From Planctomycetaceae bacterium (lineage in GTDB: Bacteria > Planctomycetota > Planctomycetia > Pirellulales > Pirellulaceae), in contig JAIYDN010000076.1 of the NCBI GenBank assembly GCA_027487485.1, positions 119,223-183,222 on the forward strand: DNA of 64,000 bases, written 5' to 3'. Both the position numbers and the translations under genes were made by a program. Shown here one piece after another: positions 50,947-60,143 of this stretch (position 1 is its first letter; each line of letters begins with the position of its first letter). The notes under the pieces are model-generated. The model worked only from the letters and a program-made list of their open reading frames with translations. It was not told where the DNA came from and ran no database searches.

Positions 50947-53313
50947 ATGCAAATCTACAACTCACACCATTCGCCATGCGACCATACCAGTCGAAAAGGC
51001 TCGGTTCTTATTCTCCTGATTTGCCTCCAGCTGAACTCCTTTTTGAGTTCCGGGTGCGGCCCTTCTCCCGGCCCAAAAGTCCATTCCCAAGGCTCAACTT
51101 CTGCAACTGGTATTTCGACGGAAACATCTCGTGTCGAACTTCCCAAATCGCTGGCAGATACCGTGCCTGCATCCGATGCCCCGAAGCAAGCTCCACGTGC
51201 TACACCACCCATTTCGCTCCCTATCTCTCCCTCCCCGGAAGTAAAACCGGCCAAGGAAGTTCAAGCCGCTCCGAAGGCTATTAAGCCGGTAGCGATTGTG
51301 ACGCCTGAACAAGCCAAGCGTTGGAAGCAACCAGACTACGAACCCCTTCAGTTGATGGGTTTTCGAGACATTTCCGAGGTAGGAATGATCACCTGCATGA
51401 CATCGACGCCGGATGGATCGCACTTGATCGTCGCGGGAAAAGGCGTTTCGATGTGGTCCATCGAAAAGAAAGAACCAGAACATTTGTTCTTGGCACCCGA
51501 AACGGACAACCCGTCGCTGATTGTTTCCATCGCTACGGCTCCCAACGGAAAGTGGTTTGCCACGGGGGATTCCGAGGGGAATGTCAGTGTCTTCAGTATT
51601 GAACCTAGGCAATTGGTACTTACAAAAAAAATCGAGTCCAACGATGTGATCGATCTCGCCATCTCACCGGATTCCAGCGAGATTGCAACGATTTCCTATG
51701 GCTCAACAGTATCCCTTTGGAATGCAGAGACACTGGCCTCCACGAGCAAGATAGATACCAAGCTCAACAGCCTAAAGAGGGTCTTTTACGCAAGTAGCGA
51801 TTCCCTGATCGCACTGGGCGAAACTGGGGCGATATGGAATATTCGTGAAGGCAAGCTACTCAAGGACCTGCAAGGAGATCGCTTCAATGCAACTCTCTTG
51901 GCATTACCACAGTCCAAACGTTTTTTTACAGGCGGAAACTCTACAGTTCTAGAATGGGATTCGGAGAATCTCAGTCAAGCGAACAAAATAACGGGTAGCT
52001 TTTCGTCCGAAGAATTACTTGCGGTTTCTTCGGAGGGTAACAAGCTCGCAACCGCGAACGGAACTGCTATTCAAATTTGGGAGCGATCCAGTGGGCGTCT
52101 CCTTCAAGTCATGGATGTGGTGGGTGCATCTGTCCAAGGCCTTGCGTGGTTGCCCAAGTCGGATGTGCTGGTTGTGGCATCCGATGTTGGACCTCTTCGG
52201 TTTTTGAGCACATCCAAAGTTGATCCGAAGTACGGACTTCAGCAGGTCCATCTTCCAGATTCATTACAAGTCGATTCCCCGAACACGCCAGCGACACCCG
52301 CCAAGATTCAGTCCATGCTGGACTTGCGTACTTTCCCTAGACCATTGGACAGCACGCTTGACTTCGGAAACGCAGACTCTTTGAGCGTGACCGCTTCCAT
52401 GAGCGATCAAGACGCTAGGCTCTATTATCGCTACCAGTTTGGCGAACTGGGCTGGCTTGAATCCACAGAGACCTCAGCCAATCCCGCAATGATCCAGTTC
52501 GTGAAAGATGGATTCTTTGTGTCCGCATCCTTCTACGAATCTGGCCCCATGCAAACCAACATCAACATCAGTTCTAGCGGCAATTATGATTTGCGTTCAC
52601 TACCAAAACCTGATGGAAAGTTAATCGAAGTAGTTTACGAATCGGCCGATTCGGTCATGTACAAAACCAAAGTCGAAATCGTTTCTATCGAGACCAACTT
52701 GCTACAAAAAATGCACGCAAGTGGCTGGATTCCATTCGGGAGACTATTTGCAACCAAGAATGACGCTCCAGATCGTTGTGATTTGTCCTTCTTGAATCAA
52801 GGCATGATCGCGAATGTGTCGATCGGCAAGTTTCCGTCTGACCCTGATTACTACATGATTCAATACACCAAGCAATGGATGATGAACTCGATTCCGATTC
52901 CGAAAGACTCCGGGTTTATTGAGTTTGACGGTTCTTCAACACCTGCTCTCGTCGCTCAAACTTCGATGTCGCTCGAGGATGCCCGGCAATACTACGAAAG
53001 TCAGTTGGTTGCACAAGGCTGGATTGTTTACCGCCGCGCAGAAGCGAAGAATCCCGAAAGAAGATGGCTGTTTGCATTGCGAGACCAAAGGGATCTTCGA
53101 GTGCTTTTGGAGCAGCATGAGCCCAGCAAAGTATTTGTTCGTGTTGGTGACGATCTGGAGAAGTCTTCTTGGCAGTTGAGCACAGTGCCCAGCGACAACA
53201 GTTCGCCAGCCTACTCCTTGGAAGCCTGGCTCAAAAAGGGCCGACTTCCCGCGAACCTAGATCGTCTCGAAGATTATGCGAAGGAACGTCGGGGGTCGGC
53301 CAAAAATCCCTAG
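50947..53313 (+). CDS. WD40-repeat lipoprotein with duplicated C-terminal module
   Basis: This 788-aa protein has a lipoprotein signal peptide with lipobox LSSGC (Cys37), so it is probably anchored to a membrane facing out of the cytoplasm. A Pro/Ser/Ala-rich linker leads to a WD40-type beta-propeller (about residues 135-440; units such as VSIATAPNGKWFATGDSEG and LAISPDSSEIATISYG). The last 340 residues contain two copies of a module marked by SMSDQDARLYYRYQ and SMSLEDARQYYESQ, each followed by GW, at about residues 485 and 675. I do not know that module. ATG 50947 is chosen because it gives a clean signal peptide; the frame is open to 50911. It probably scaffolds other proteins. Confidence 0.78.
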   Translation: MQIYNSHHSPCDHTSRKGSVLILLICLQLNSFLSSGCGPSPGPKVHSQGSTSATGISTETSRVELPKSLADTVPASDAPKQAPRATPPISLPISPSPEVKPAKEVQAAPKAIKPVAIVTPEQAKRWKQPDYEPLQLMGFRDISEVGMITCMTSTPDGSHLIVAGKGVSMWSIEKKEPEHLFLAPETDNPSLIVSIATAPNGKWFATGDSEGNVSVFSIEPRQLVLTKKIESNDVIDLAISPDSSEIATISYGSTVSLWNAETLASTSKIDTKLNSLKRVFYASSDSLIALGETGAIWNIREGKLLKDLQGDRFNATLLALPQSKRFFTGGNSTVLEWDSENLSQANKITGSFSSEELLAVSSEGNKLATANGTAIQIWERSSGRLLQVMDVVGASVQGLAWLPKSDVLVVASDVGPLRFLSTSKVDPKYGLQQVHLPDSLQVDSPNTPATPAKIQSMLDLRTFPRPLDSTLDFGNADSLSVTASMSDQDARLYYRYQFGELGWLESTETSANPAMIQFVKDGFFVSASFYESGPMQTNINISSSGNYDLRSLPKPDGKLIEVVYESADSVMYKTKVEIVSIETNLLQKMHASGWIPFGRLFATKNDAPDRCDLSFLNQGMIANVSIGKFPSDPDYYMIQYTKQWMMNSIPIPKDSGFIEFDGSSTPALVAQTSMSLEDARQYYESQLVAQGWIVYRRAEAKNPERRWLFALRDQRDLRVLLEQHEPSKVFVRVGDDLEKSSWQLSTVPSDNSSPAYSLEAWLKKGRLPANLDRLEDYAKERRGSAKNP

Positions 53314-53325
53314 CCGGCGTTCAAT

Positions 53326-55473
53326 CTACTTCAGTATCTCGAAAAGATTGCTCTTCTCATCGGTCCAGAGAATCGATTTCCCAATGGGAACGGACTCCGC
53401 CGAGCTTGGAAGATTAACCAGTTCTAAGTCGCTTGCATCGGCTGCTAATACCGCCCACATCGACTCGTACGCTGCTGGGCTTTCACCCTCGGAACCTGAA
53501 ACGAATCGACAGTCCATCCCTTGCGACTTGGCAAGGCCAAGGACTACGGATTGCAAATCGAAGTAAAGATTGGAAATATGGATCGCCATCTTCCCGTTGG
53601 ACTTCAGATGCCTGCGGTAGACGCTCATCGCTTCTTTGGTTAACAAATGAAGTGGGATTGCATCTCCACTAAACGCATCAAGCACCAACACATCCAATTC
53701 CTGAGGGTTCTCGCGCTCCATTTGCAAGCGCGCGTCGCCGAGTACCAATTCGTTCGATGCTTTTGAATCCTTCAAGAACGTAAAGTAACTTTGAGCAAGT
53801 TCGATCACATCTGGATTGATTTCGTAAAAACGAAAGTGATCCCCAACATTGCCATAGACCGCAAGAGTGCCGGCCCCTAAACCAACAACTCCAACCTTCT
53901 TTTTATCGGATTCCATTCCAAGCAATAATCGTCCTACTCCCGAAGATGGCGTGTAGTAGGTGGTTGGCAAAAGTTCTGATCCTGACTGGGTAAACTGAGA
54001 TCCATGCACCACCCGTCCATGAACAAGCTTTCGCATCGAATGACCGGTACGCTCGTCATCGCCTTGTGTTACACTCAAAACGCCGTAAAAGTTTCTCTTG
54101 ACAACGATTTGCTGATGGGATGTCTCACTCCAAAACGTAAGCCATACAACGGCAGCGATAGGTATACCCATCGCTAGGGAGTATCTGCTCCAAATGGGGA
54201 CTCGCTTGGTCCATATCGAACTGGATTGCAAGTACGTTCCAAGAAACAGCATCAAGCAACAAAGTAAAGTCAGTTGATATTCGTAGAATCCTCGGAATAG
54301 GTTGGGGGAAATGAGCCCTACGAAAAGCCCGCCAGTAGCACCGCCAGCGGAAATAGTCATATAAAACAAAGTCAACTTGGATGGAACTGGGCGGCTTGCA
54401 ACCAATTCTCCATGGCAAACCATGCAGGCAAAAAACAATCCCGAGAAGTAAAGCCCGATCTCAATCACCAGCGGCAGATTCCATTGAACAAGCTTGCTCC
54501 CGTAAAGCAGTAGAAAGGAGATTGTGGCCAACTGGATGCAGACGCGTCGCGAGTACCAGTTCTCACTCTCGAATGTCAGTATGAATGAAAGCAGGTACAC
54601 GGCGAGCGGAATAACCCACAGAAAGGGAATGACCGCAGTGTCTTGGCAAACCTGATTCGTCGTTGCCAAAAGCAACGTAGAGGGTAATGCAGCATACAGG
54701 AACCAACCAAACCAAGTGGATTTGGTGACTCTCACGTCATCCATTGTCCGAGCCGTTTTCTCGCCCAGACTGGATGGGATGTTCACTATTTGCTTGGCGA
54801 AAAATATTCTCCAACCCGCTACCGCACACAAGCCCCCATAGACGGCGAAGAGCAATGACCAAAGTCCTGATTGTTCAGGCGATGAAAACGCAGGCTCAAA
54901 GACAAAAGGGAAACTTAAAAGCGCCAAGAAGGAGCCAGCATTTGATACAGAGTAGAGCCGATATGGCTTTTCTAGGATGCGACTAGTAGTCAACCAACTT
55001 TGTAGCAATGGACCTGTCGCAGAGAGAAGAAAATAGGGAGCCCCTACTTTGCATACGAGCAACAGCGTGATTAATAGAGTTGGCTGGCCATCTGGACTTG
55101 GTCTCCACGACGCGTCCGGAGTGATTGGTAGAGTGCACATAGCACAAACCAATAACAACACATGACAAGCAACTTGCGATCTCAAACGAAGCCATTGAGA
55201 AAGCAAATGTGCATAGCAATAACCGGCAAACAACAGCAACTGAAAAACCAGCATGCAGGTAGTCCAAACTCCTGGGCTGCCTCCGAACCATGGAAGAATG
55301 TACTTACCCATGATCGGCTGAACCTGAAACAGCAGGAACGCACCTAGGAAAATCGTTACGCCGAAAAATGCCACCCATATCTGCTGAGCGATACGACTGG
55401 ATTCTGCAACTTCTTGGATTGGCTCCGTAGTGTTCTCTACACAGCCTATTGCTTTGGCGGAAGCTTGGGTCAT
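53326..55473 (-). CDS. Polytopic membrane protein fused to a spermidine-synthase-like domain
   Basis: This 715-aa protein has about 10-14 transmembrane helices in residues 30-460, then a soluble domain of about 200 residues with the Rossmann motif VGLGAGTLAVYG, the acidic YEINPDVIELA, and VLDAFSGDAIPLHLLT, all typical of polyamine aminopropyltransferases. Such membrane-fused homologues are widespread, but their activity as spermidine synthases is mostly unproven and key substrate residues may differ. ATG 55473 is used; an in-frame GTG at 55482 is also possible. It converges with the WD40 gene, whose stop is 12 nt away. Confidence 0.8.
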   Translation of the reverse strand: MTQASAKAIGCVENTTEPIQEVAESSRIAQQIWVAFFGVTIFLGAFLLFQVQPIMGKYILPWFGGSPGVWTTCMLVFQLLLFAGYCYAHLLSQWLRLRSQVACHVLLLVCAMCTLPITPDASWRPSPDGQPTLLITLLLVCKVGAPYFLLSATGPLLQSWLTTSRILEKPYRLYSVSNAGSFLALLSFPFVFEPAFSSPEQSGLWSLLFAVYGGLCAVAGWRIFFAKQIVNIPSSLGEKTARTMDDVRVTKSTWFGWFLYAALPSTLLLATTNQVCQDTAVIPFLWVIPLAVYLLSFILTFESENWYSRRVCIQLATISFLLLYGSKLVQWNLPLVIEIGLYFSGLFFACMVCHGELVASRPVPSKLTLFYMTISAGGATGGLFVGLISPNLFRGFYEYQLTLLCCLMLFLGTYLQSSSIWTKRVPIWSRYSLAMGIPIAAVVWLTFWSETSHQQIVVKRNFYGVLSVTQGDDERTGHSMRKLVHGRVVHGSQFTQSGSELLPTTYYTPSSGVGRLLLGMESDKKKVGVVGLGAGTLAVYGNVGDHFRFYEINPDVIELAQSYFTFLKDSKASNELVLGDARLQMERENPQELDVLVLDAFSGDAIPLHLLTKEAMSVYRRHLKSNGKMAIHISNLYFDLQSVVLGLAKSQGMDCRFVSGSEGESPAAYESMWAVLAADASDLELVNLPSSAESVPIGKSILWTDEKSNLFEILK

Positions 55474-55844
55474 GATATCCACAAAATCTAAATGGTTTAC
55501 GTTGTCTTATCAAAGAAAACGTATAGGAGGACCAAACTCGGTTCCTTCTTCGTAGAAACCCGTTGCAACGCTACCGGAGTATCAAGGCTGTTGTACCAAT
55601 TTCAGTAGCTACAGCCATGTAAACCAATTGCAACAGGGCATAGAAGGCACTACGAATGGTTGATTCGACAGTCTTTCCCCAGATTCGCGTACACCCTAAA
55701 GAACAATGACGAGAAGCACTGAAGATTCTCTTGGAAATCTGGGAGTTTAACAACTATACGGATTGTGCGGTCTGGCGAAGTTCACTGGCCGGTGTAACTG
55801 CCAAGCAAAACAACAGAGAGCCCACGCAACCATCATCCTCGTAA
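55474..55844. other. Intergenic region without supported gene
   Basis: The 371 bp between the membrane-spermidine-synthase-like gene start and the GYF protein stop hold only short open frames. The longest (60 codons, minus strand, 55571-55753) has no recognised family or clear ribosome-binding site. The promoter of the membrane protein gene should lie at its left end, but I see no convincing -35/-10 pair. Confidence 0.5.
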
Positions 55845-56606
55845 TCACGATTTGTTCATCTGCAAGATAAGTACGGTAACGAGCGTTCCCAAGAGAGCCA
55901 ACGATGCCAGCCCCAGCAGAATTACGATCGTCAGTTGCTGCTTTCTTTTGCGAGCACGCTTCTTAGCGAACAATTGCGACGAAGCCGTAGAGGGCTTGGT
56001 CTCTTCGTTGCTCGCCAAAGCGGTTCCGCCCACGGAGACATTCAAGACTTCAGGTATTGGGACGATAGGTGGGTTGGTGTTCATCGCCTCTGGATACAGT
56101 TCCGGCAAGAGCTGACTTGCTGATACCCAATCGGATGTACCTTCCTTCCACAGTAAGGAGTCCGGTGTAACCCGTCGCTCCTTAATCCAATCCATCAAGA
56201 GCTGCGAAGTCGCTGGTCCATACTGACCTCCCGTCGGCGGCCTCACAAACCATTTCGCGCCCAGCGAATCCCGAAGCGCTCCGGGCAGACCTGGCATTTC
56301 ACCCATGGGAATTGTTTTGGGAACGGGCGATTGGAATGAGTCGTTTTTCGGAACAGCGCTCTTTACCGCTGTCGATTTGCCCACGGTTTGAACTTGCACA
56401 GACTCGGATTCAGAAGATGCCGTTTCTTCTTCTGAAAGATCCAAGCCCTTGCTACCGACTTCGATCAGTTCGACAGAATAAGGGGCATCTTGAATTGGAA
56501 TTCGGAACTGCCCTTTGCACTCTGGACAACGCCCTCTTTTTCCACCTTGAAAGTCTTTGACGTGCAACGAAAAATTGCAATGATGACAAGCGAAACGAAT
56601 TCCCAT
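55845..56606 (-). CDS. Zinc-ribbon and GYF_2 domain protein with C-terminal membrane anchor
   Basis: This 253-aa protein starts with a small zinc ribbon (CHHC at residues 7-10 and CPEC further on), then has a low-complexity Ser/Glu linker. At about residues 120-165 there is a GYF_2 (DUF4339) domain: WFVRPPTGGQYGP, then PDSLLWKEGTSDW. It ends in a Lys/Arg-rich stretch and one transmembrane helix at the very C-terminus (TIVILLGLASLALLGTLVTV). It is therefore a tail-anchored protein facing the cytoplasm. GYF_2 domains are thought to bind proline-rich peptides. It follows the cytochrome-like gene by 26 nt in the ECF/kinase cluster. Confidence 0.8.
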   Translation of the reverse strand: MGIRFACHHCNFSLHVKDFQGGKRGRCPECKGQFRIPIQDAPYSVELIEVGSKGLDLSEEETASSESESVQVQTVGKSTAVKSAVPKNDSFQSPVPKTIPMGEMPGLPGALRDSLGAKWFVRPPTGGQYGPATSQLLMDWIKERRVTPDSLLWKEGTSDWVSASQLLPELYPEAMNTNPPIVPIPEVLNVSVGGTALASNEETKPSTASSQLFAKKRARKRKQQLTIVILLGLASLALLGTLVTVLILQMNKS

Positions 56607-56632
56607 GATTTTAACTGTTAACTACTCGGGTG

Positions 56633-57619
56633 TTATCGATAGGATTCATGACACTTGTTGCATGCTTGATCGATTCGGCTGACTGCGGTTCGGGCGAGTT
56701 CTGCATCGTTGGTTCGCACCGCTTTAGTAACTTCTTGCGAAGCGACGGACATAGCGGCTGCGAGCTGAGCGTATTGAGGATCATCCGCGTCGGTCATGCC
56801 CGGTTGGCGTACGACTTGTCCCAATACTGCAAGCAATTCTGCATACTTGATGACTTCGTCCTGGCTGCTTCGGAACTTGCTGTCGCTATTGGTAATGGGG
56901 GTCAGGTTTTCTCGCAGTGCCCATTCCATAATCTGCATGGTTGGACCACGATCCGCCGTTCTGTCCCAAGACACTTCCTCTGCATTGCCAGATATCTTAG
57001 TTCCCTTGAGCATCGTTTGAAGATCTTGATGACGCAGTTTCGCCTGATTGAAAACGACCTGAGTGCCAACCTTGCAGTTGTCTGCCATGTTCGCAAAAAT
57101 GCGACGTCCATATTCGGCAGAAGCTTGCCAACGAATTTCTTCTGGGTATTGAGCAACAACCGCCATGATGGTCGCCAAAAGAGTGAATTCCCGACGGGCA
57201 ATGGGCGCACTTCCTGCAAAGCCAGCAGGCGTTGTAATGACCGCATCTAGCCGAGTTTTGGACTCTTTGACCAAGTCCTCAATCGTGCTATCGGTGATCA
57301 ACGTCTTCCATACTGCGTTTCCTTGGTTGACCCCTTCCGCATTGGACGCCCCAATGTCGGAATCACCAGTTGCAACAGCCCCATTCTTTGAAGCATTGTC
57401 ATTGGATTCACCCGCCATCGACGAGGTGCTGGGGAAATCACCCTGAAGTTGAGCTACCGCGTCGGGAAAGAAAACTCCCGAGAATTCGTCAGACTTGAAC
57501 GTCGGCGGAGTCGCTCGCGAGGGCCTTTTGACTGCTTTTTGACCGAAGCTGTTCGAACTAAACACGAACATTGCAAGCAGCATCGCGGACGATATCTTGA
57601 TGGACATCCTGGTTCGCAT
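56633..57619 (-). CDS. Secreted cytochrome c'-like protein with C-terminal CxxCH
   Basis: This 328-aa protein has a signal peptide (hydrophobic stretch to about residue 25, ending SFGQ), a Ser/Asp/Asn-rich region, and a helical C-terminal domain closing with CNKCHESYR. A single CxxCH followed by YR at the end of a four-helix domain is the pattern of cytochrome c'. It may bind haem outside the cytoplasm and sense gas or redox state; this is inferred. Three in-frame ATGs (57631, 57619, 57607) are possible; 57619 is used here because 57631 would overlap the kinase gene. It is next to a membrane kinase, so it could be the sensed or controlled component. Confidence 0.6.
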   Translation of the reverse strand: MRTRMSIKISSAMLLAMFVFSSNSFGQKAVKRPSRATPPTFKSDEFSGVFFPDAVAQLQGDFPSTSSMAGESNDNASKNGAVATGDSDIGASNAEGVNQGNAVWKTLITDSTIEDLVKESKTRLDAVITTPAGFAGSAPIARREFTLLATIMAVVAQYPEEIRWQASAEYGRRIFANMADNCKVGTQVVFNQAKLRHQDLQTMLKGTKISGNAEEVSWDRTADRGPTMQIMEWALRENLTPITNSDSKFRSSQDEVIKYAELLAVLGQVVRQPGMTDADDPQYAQLAAAMSVASQEVTKAVRTNDAELARTAVSRIDQACNKCHESYR

Positions 57620-57620
57620 A

Positions 57621-59399
57621 TCAACGATCATGGCCGTTTTGAAGTAGAGGTTGATCCAAACGCTGTCGATAGTATTTCAAGCCAGGCAAAAAGAAGCAAG
57701 CACCTGCCACAATTCCGAAGATCAGATGAGCTGCTTTCGGGTACGCAATCATCAATCCGCTCGCAGCAAACAAACAGAACGCTTGTACGTAAAACACACC
57801 ACTCAAAATACCTGCTTTGATTAAAAATACCATCCCGGTCATTACGGCTAGCAAAGGCGTTAAGGTTAAGGGTGGTAGATTCAACCCCCATTCGATCGGA
57901 AACAGGGCCCCGATGCCGATCATGCAAGCTCCCCAAACGTGAGCAATCTGTCGCTCCACGAAAGTTACCGGCCCCATCCTTCTGCGCAGAGCCCAAAAAA
58001 CTGCCGCCCACGCACCAAGCCCAACAGTCCATAAAAGGGCATAGGACCATCGACTGGAGTCGCTCCACTGGAGAACTTCGGTAAAGATACAGGCAATCAA
58101 CAGCACCAAAGAATGCCACATCCATAGTAGGCCCCAGTTTTCAAGGATGGGCGCATGGTGCGTTTCACGGAACCATCGGGCAATCACCTGAGCAAACTGG
58201 CCCGACCTCGCCGCAATCGGTTCGTCCTGCAAAAACGCTTTCAAGTCGTTCGCCAGTCCGCCAGCACTCGGGTAACGCAAATCAGGCGGCTTCTGCAAAC
58301 AACGGACGACGATCATCTCGAGATCTCGGTCGATATCGGGATCGATAAATCGTGGCAGAGGTGGATCCTGCTCTAAAATTTTCAGCATCAAATCGACCGG
58401 CGACTGAGCGATCAACGGTGGCCTACCGGTAAGGGCGTGATATAAAACGGTCCCAAGGCTGTAGATGTCGGAGGCTGGACCAATCGGGCCCATCCGGCCA
58501 CTGGCCTGTTCCGGGCTCATGTAGTTTGGGGTCCCCAAAACGGCACCCGTTCGAGTCAACGAATCCGCACTGTCGGTTTGCTTCGCCAAGCCAAAATCGG
58601 TCAGCTTGGCATTCCCGAGCTCGTCGATCAAGATATTGGATGGCTTGATGTCACGATGCACGATGCCAGAATCATGCGCGAATTGCACCGCACAACTGAC
58701 TTGTTCCAGGTAATTTGCAATAAGGCGTTGTGAAAGCCCCCCCATGAGCATCAACTCCGAGAGCGTTTTTCCTCGTATGTACTTCATGGCAAAGTACGGT
58801 CGGCCGTCGATTTCACCAACGTCATACACAGGCACAATTCCAGGATGATCGAGCTTTGCGGTTGCCTTTGCCTCCGCAAAAAACCGTTGCCGATCCAATT
58901 GCGAGGCCAAACGGTCTCGCAAAATCATCTTGATGGCTACCTCCCGATTCAGACTCAGTTGGATGGCGCGATAAACAATCCCCATTCCTCCGCGCCCGAC
59001 TTCTTCGATCAGCTGGTAGTCGCCCATGGTAATGGGTAACGCCATTTGCCAAACTTTGGATTCGGATTTGGCATCTCCCGCAGCATCGATCGCCTTGGCT
59101 TCGGCCGATCCCACCGCATCGGTAACCAACACGGTTCCCCACAAGTACATCAAATCCGACGCATGTTCCGGGTTTTGTTTGCATACTTCGTGGATGTCGA
59201 TCGAAAGCCCTTTTTGCATACGATCTGTTAGCTCGCTAACCAGTTCCGCTAATTTTGCTTCCGAGACCGAACTCGGTTCGTCCGATTCCACCTGGGGCTC
59301 GGGCACAGAAAATGGGACGGACAAATTGGTAACCGATTCGCTTACCAATGGATCCACCTGGTCCTGGGACATTTCGGGTTGCCTAGCCTTTTGGCTCAT
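57621..59399 (-). CDS. Membrane Ser/Thr protein kinase (Hanks type)
   Basis: This 592-aa kinase is complete: glycine loop GRGGMG at 135-140, Lys157, HRDIKPSN at 248-255, DFG at 268-270 and the activation/P+1 segment GTPNYMSPEQ near 289-298. After the catalytic domain come several C-terminal transmembrane helices (about residues 400-580) with only short loops, so the kinase is cytoplasmic and the membrane part may be the sensor. The N-terminal 120 residues are an acidic, Ser-rich region. The ATG overlaps the ECF sigma stop (ATGA); sigma-kinase pairs are a known planctomycete arrangement in which the kinase is thought to activate the sigma factor by phosphorylation. Confidence 0.93.
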   Translation of the reverse strand: MSQKARQPEMSQDQVDPLVSESVTNLSVPFSVPEPQVESDEPSSVSEAKLAELVSELTDRMQKGLSIDIHEVCKQNPEHASDLMYLWGTVLVTDAVGSAEAKAIDAAGDAKSESKVWQMALPITMGDYQLIEEVGRGGMGIVYRAIQLSLNREVAIKMILRDRLASQLDRQRFFAEAKATAKLDHPGIVPVYDVGEIDGRPYFAMKYIRGKTLSELMLMGGLSQRLIANYLEQVSCAVQFAHDSGIVHRDIKPSNILIDELGNAKLTDFGLAKQTDSADSLTRTGAVLGTPNYMSPEQASGRMGPIGPASDIYSLGTVLYHALTGRPPLIAQSPVDLMLKILEQDPPLPRFIDPDIDRDLEMIVVRCLQKPPDLRYPSAGGLANDLKAFLQDEPIAARSGQFAQVIARWFRETHHAPILENWGLLWMWHSLVLLIACIFTEVLQWSDSSRWSYALLWTVGLGAWAAVFWALRRRMGPVTFVERQIAHVWGACMIGIGALFPIEWGLNLPPLTLTPLLAVMTGMVFLIKAGILSGVFYVQAFCLFAASGLMIAYPKAAHLIFGIVAGACFFLPGLKYYRQRLDQPLLQNGHDR

Positions 59400-60052
59400 T
59401 CAAGCAAATCCTTGTGAAGTGATGGCTGCCCTTCAATCACTTCTCGCAACCGCTTCAAGGCACGCAAGTAACGCATGCTCGCTGCTGGTTCGGTCAGTCC
59501 TAGCGATTGAGCTATCTCTTGATTGTTGAGTTGTTCGTAGTGACGCATCAAGATAATCTCACGGTCGTTCTCTCGAAGCAGCTGAACCGCAGATTCTATT
59601 TGCACAGCGAGCTCCCGTTGCGTTGCGGCAGCGGCAGGCGTCAGCGCTCCGTCTCGGAATTGGTTCGCCAGCTCCATCGTGGACTGATCCGGGGGACCTT
59701 GGCCCGGTCCAGGTTGCTCCCGATCGATGCTTCGTTTTGCGGATACGCGATGGCGCCGATGAGCATCAATAATGCGGTCTTTCGCAATCTGACGAATCCA
59801 AAGATGAAAAGGAATGACGGGGTTCGCCATGTAATCCTTCAAGCGGCGATTCGCTTCCATAAGAACGTCTTGGATGACGTCGCTGACGTCCATGCGTTGC
59901 ATAATTCGCTGGTCCAATCGAAGCTGGATCATGCGACGCAACGAATTTCTGTGCCGATCCATCAATTGATCGATGGCTAGGGCTTGACCATCCTTCACAT
60001 TGATTAGCAGTTCGGCTGTGACCTCTCCGTCGGGCCAAATTGAATTAGACAT
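59396..60052 (-). CDS. ECF-type sigma factor paired with Ser/Thr kinase
   Basis: This 218-aa protein has region 2 near residues 20-95 (DVSDVIQDVLMEANRRL, then FHLWIRQIAKDRIIDAHRRH) and region 4 at about 150-205 (NNQEIAQSLGLTEPAASMRY). It would guide RNA polymerase to stress- or signal-specific promoters. The region between them is long (about 50 residues with PGPGQGPPD). ATG 60052 has AGGA 6 nt upstream. It is ATGA-coupled to a membrane kinase and has no anti-sigma gene nearby, suggesting phosphorylation control as described for kinase-linked ECF groups. The alkaline phosphatase gene ends 91 nt upstream in the same direction. Confidence 0.92.
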   Translation of the reverse strand: MSNSIWPDGEVTAELLINVKDGQALAIDQLMDRHRNSLRRMIQLRLDQRIMQRMDVSDVIQDVLMEANRRLKDYMANPVIPFHLWIRQIAKDRIIDAHRRHRVSAKRSIDREQPGPGQGPPDQSTMELANQFRDGALTPAAAATQRELAVQIESAVQLLRENDREIILMRHYEQLNNQEIAQSLGLTEPAASMRYLRALKRLREVIEGQPSLHKDLLE

Positions 60053-60143
60053 TTCATTTCCTAGTGGGATCGTTTTTTGGAATCACACTATTCTAGCTGA
60101 CTGTCCAGGGATTGCAGCATTTCTGGCTAGCTGCCCTTCCCGA

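Noticed and set aside
55571..55753. 60-codon minus-strand frame with a hydrophobic end
   Set aside because: Too short and without ribosome-binding site or homologue; could be a small membrane protein but nothing supports it.
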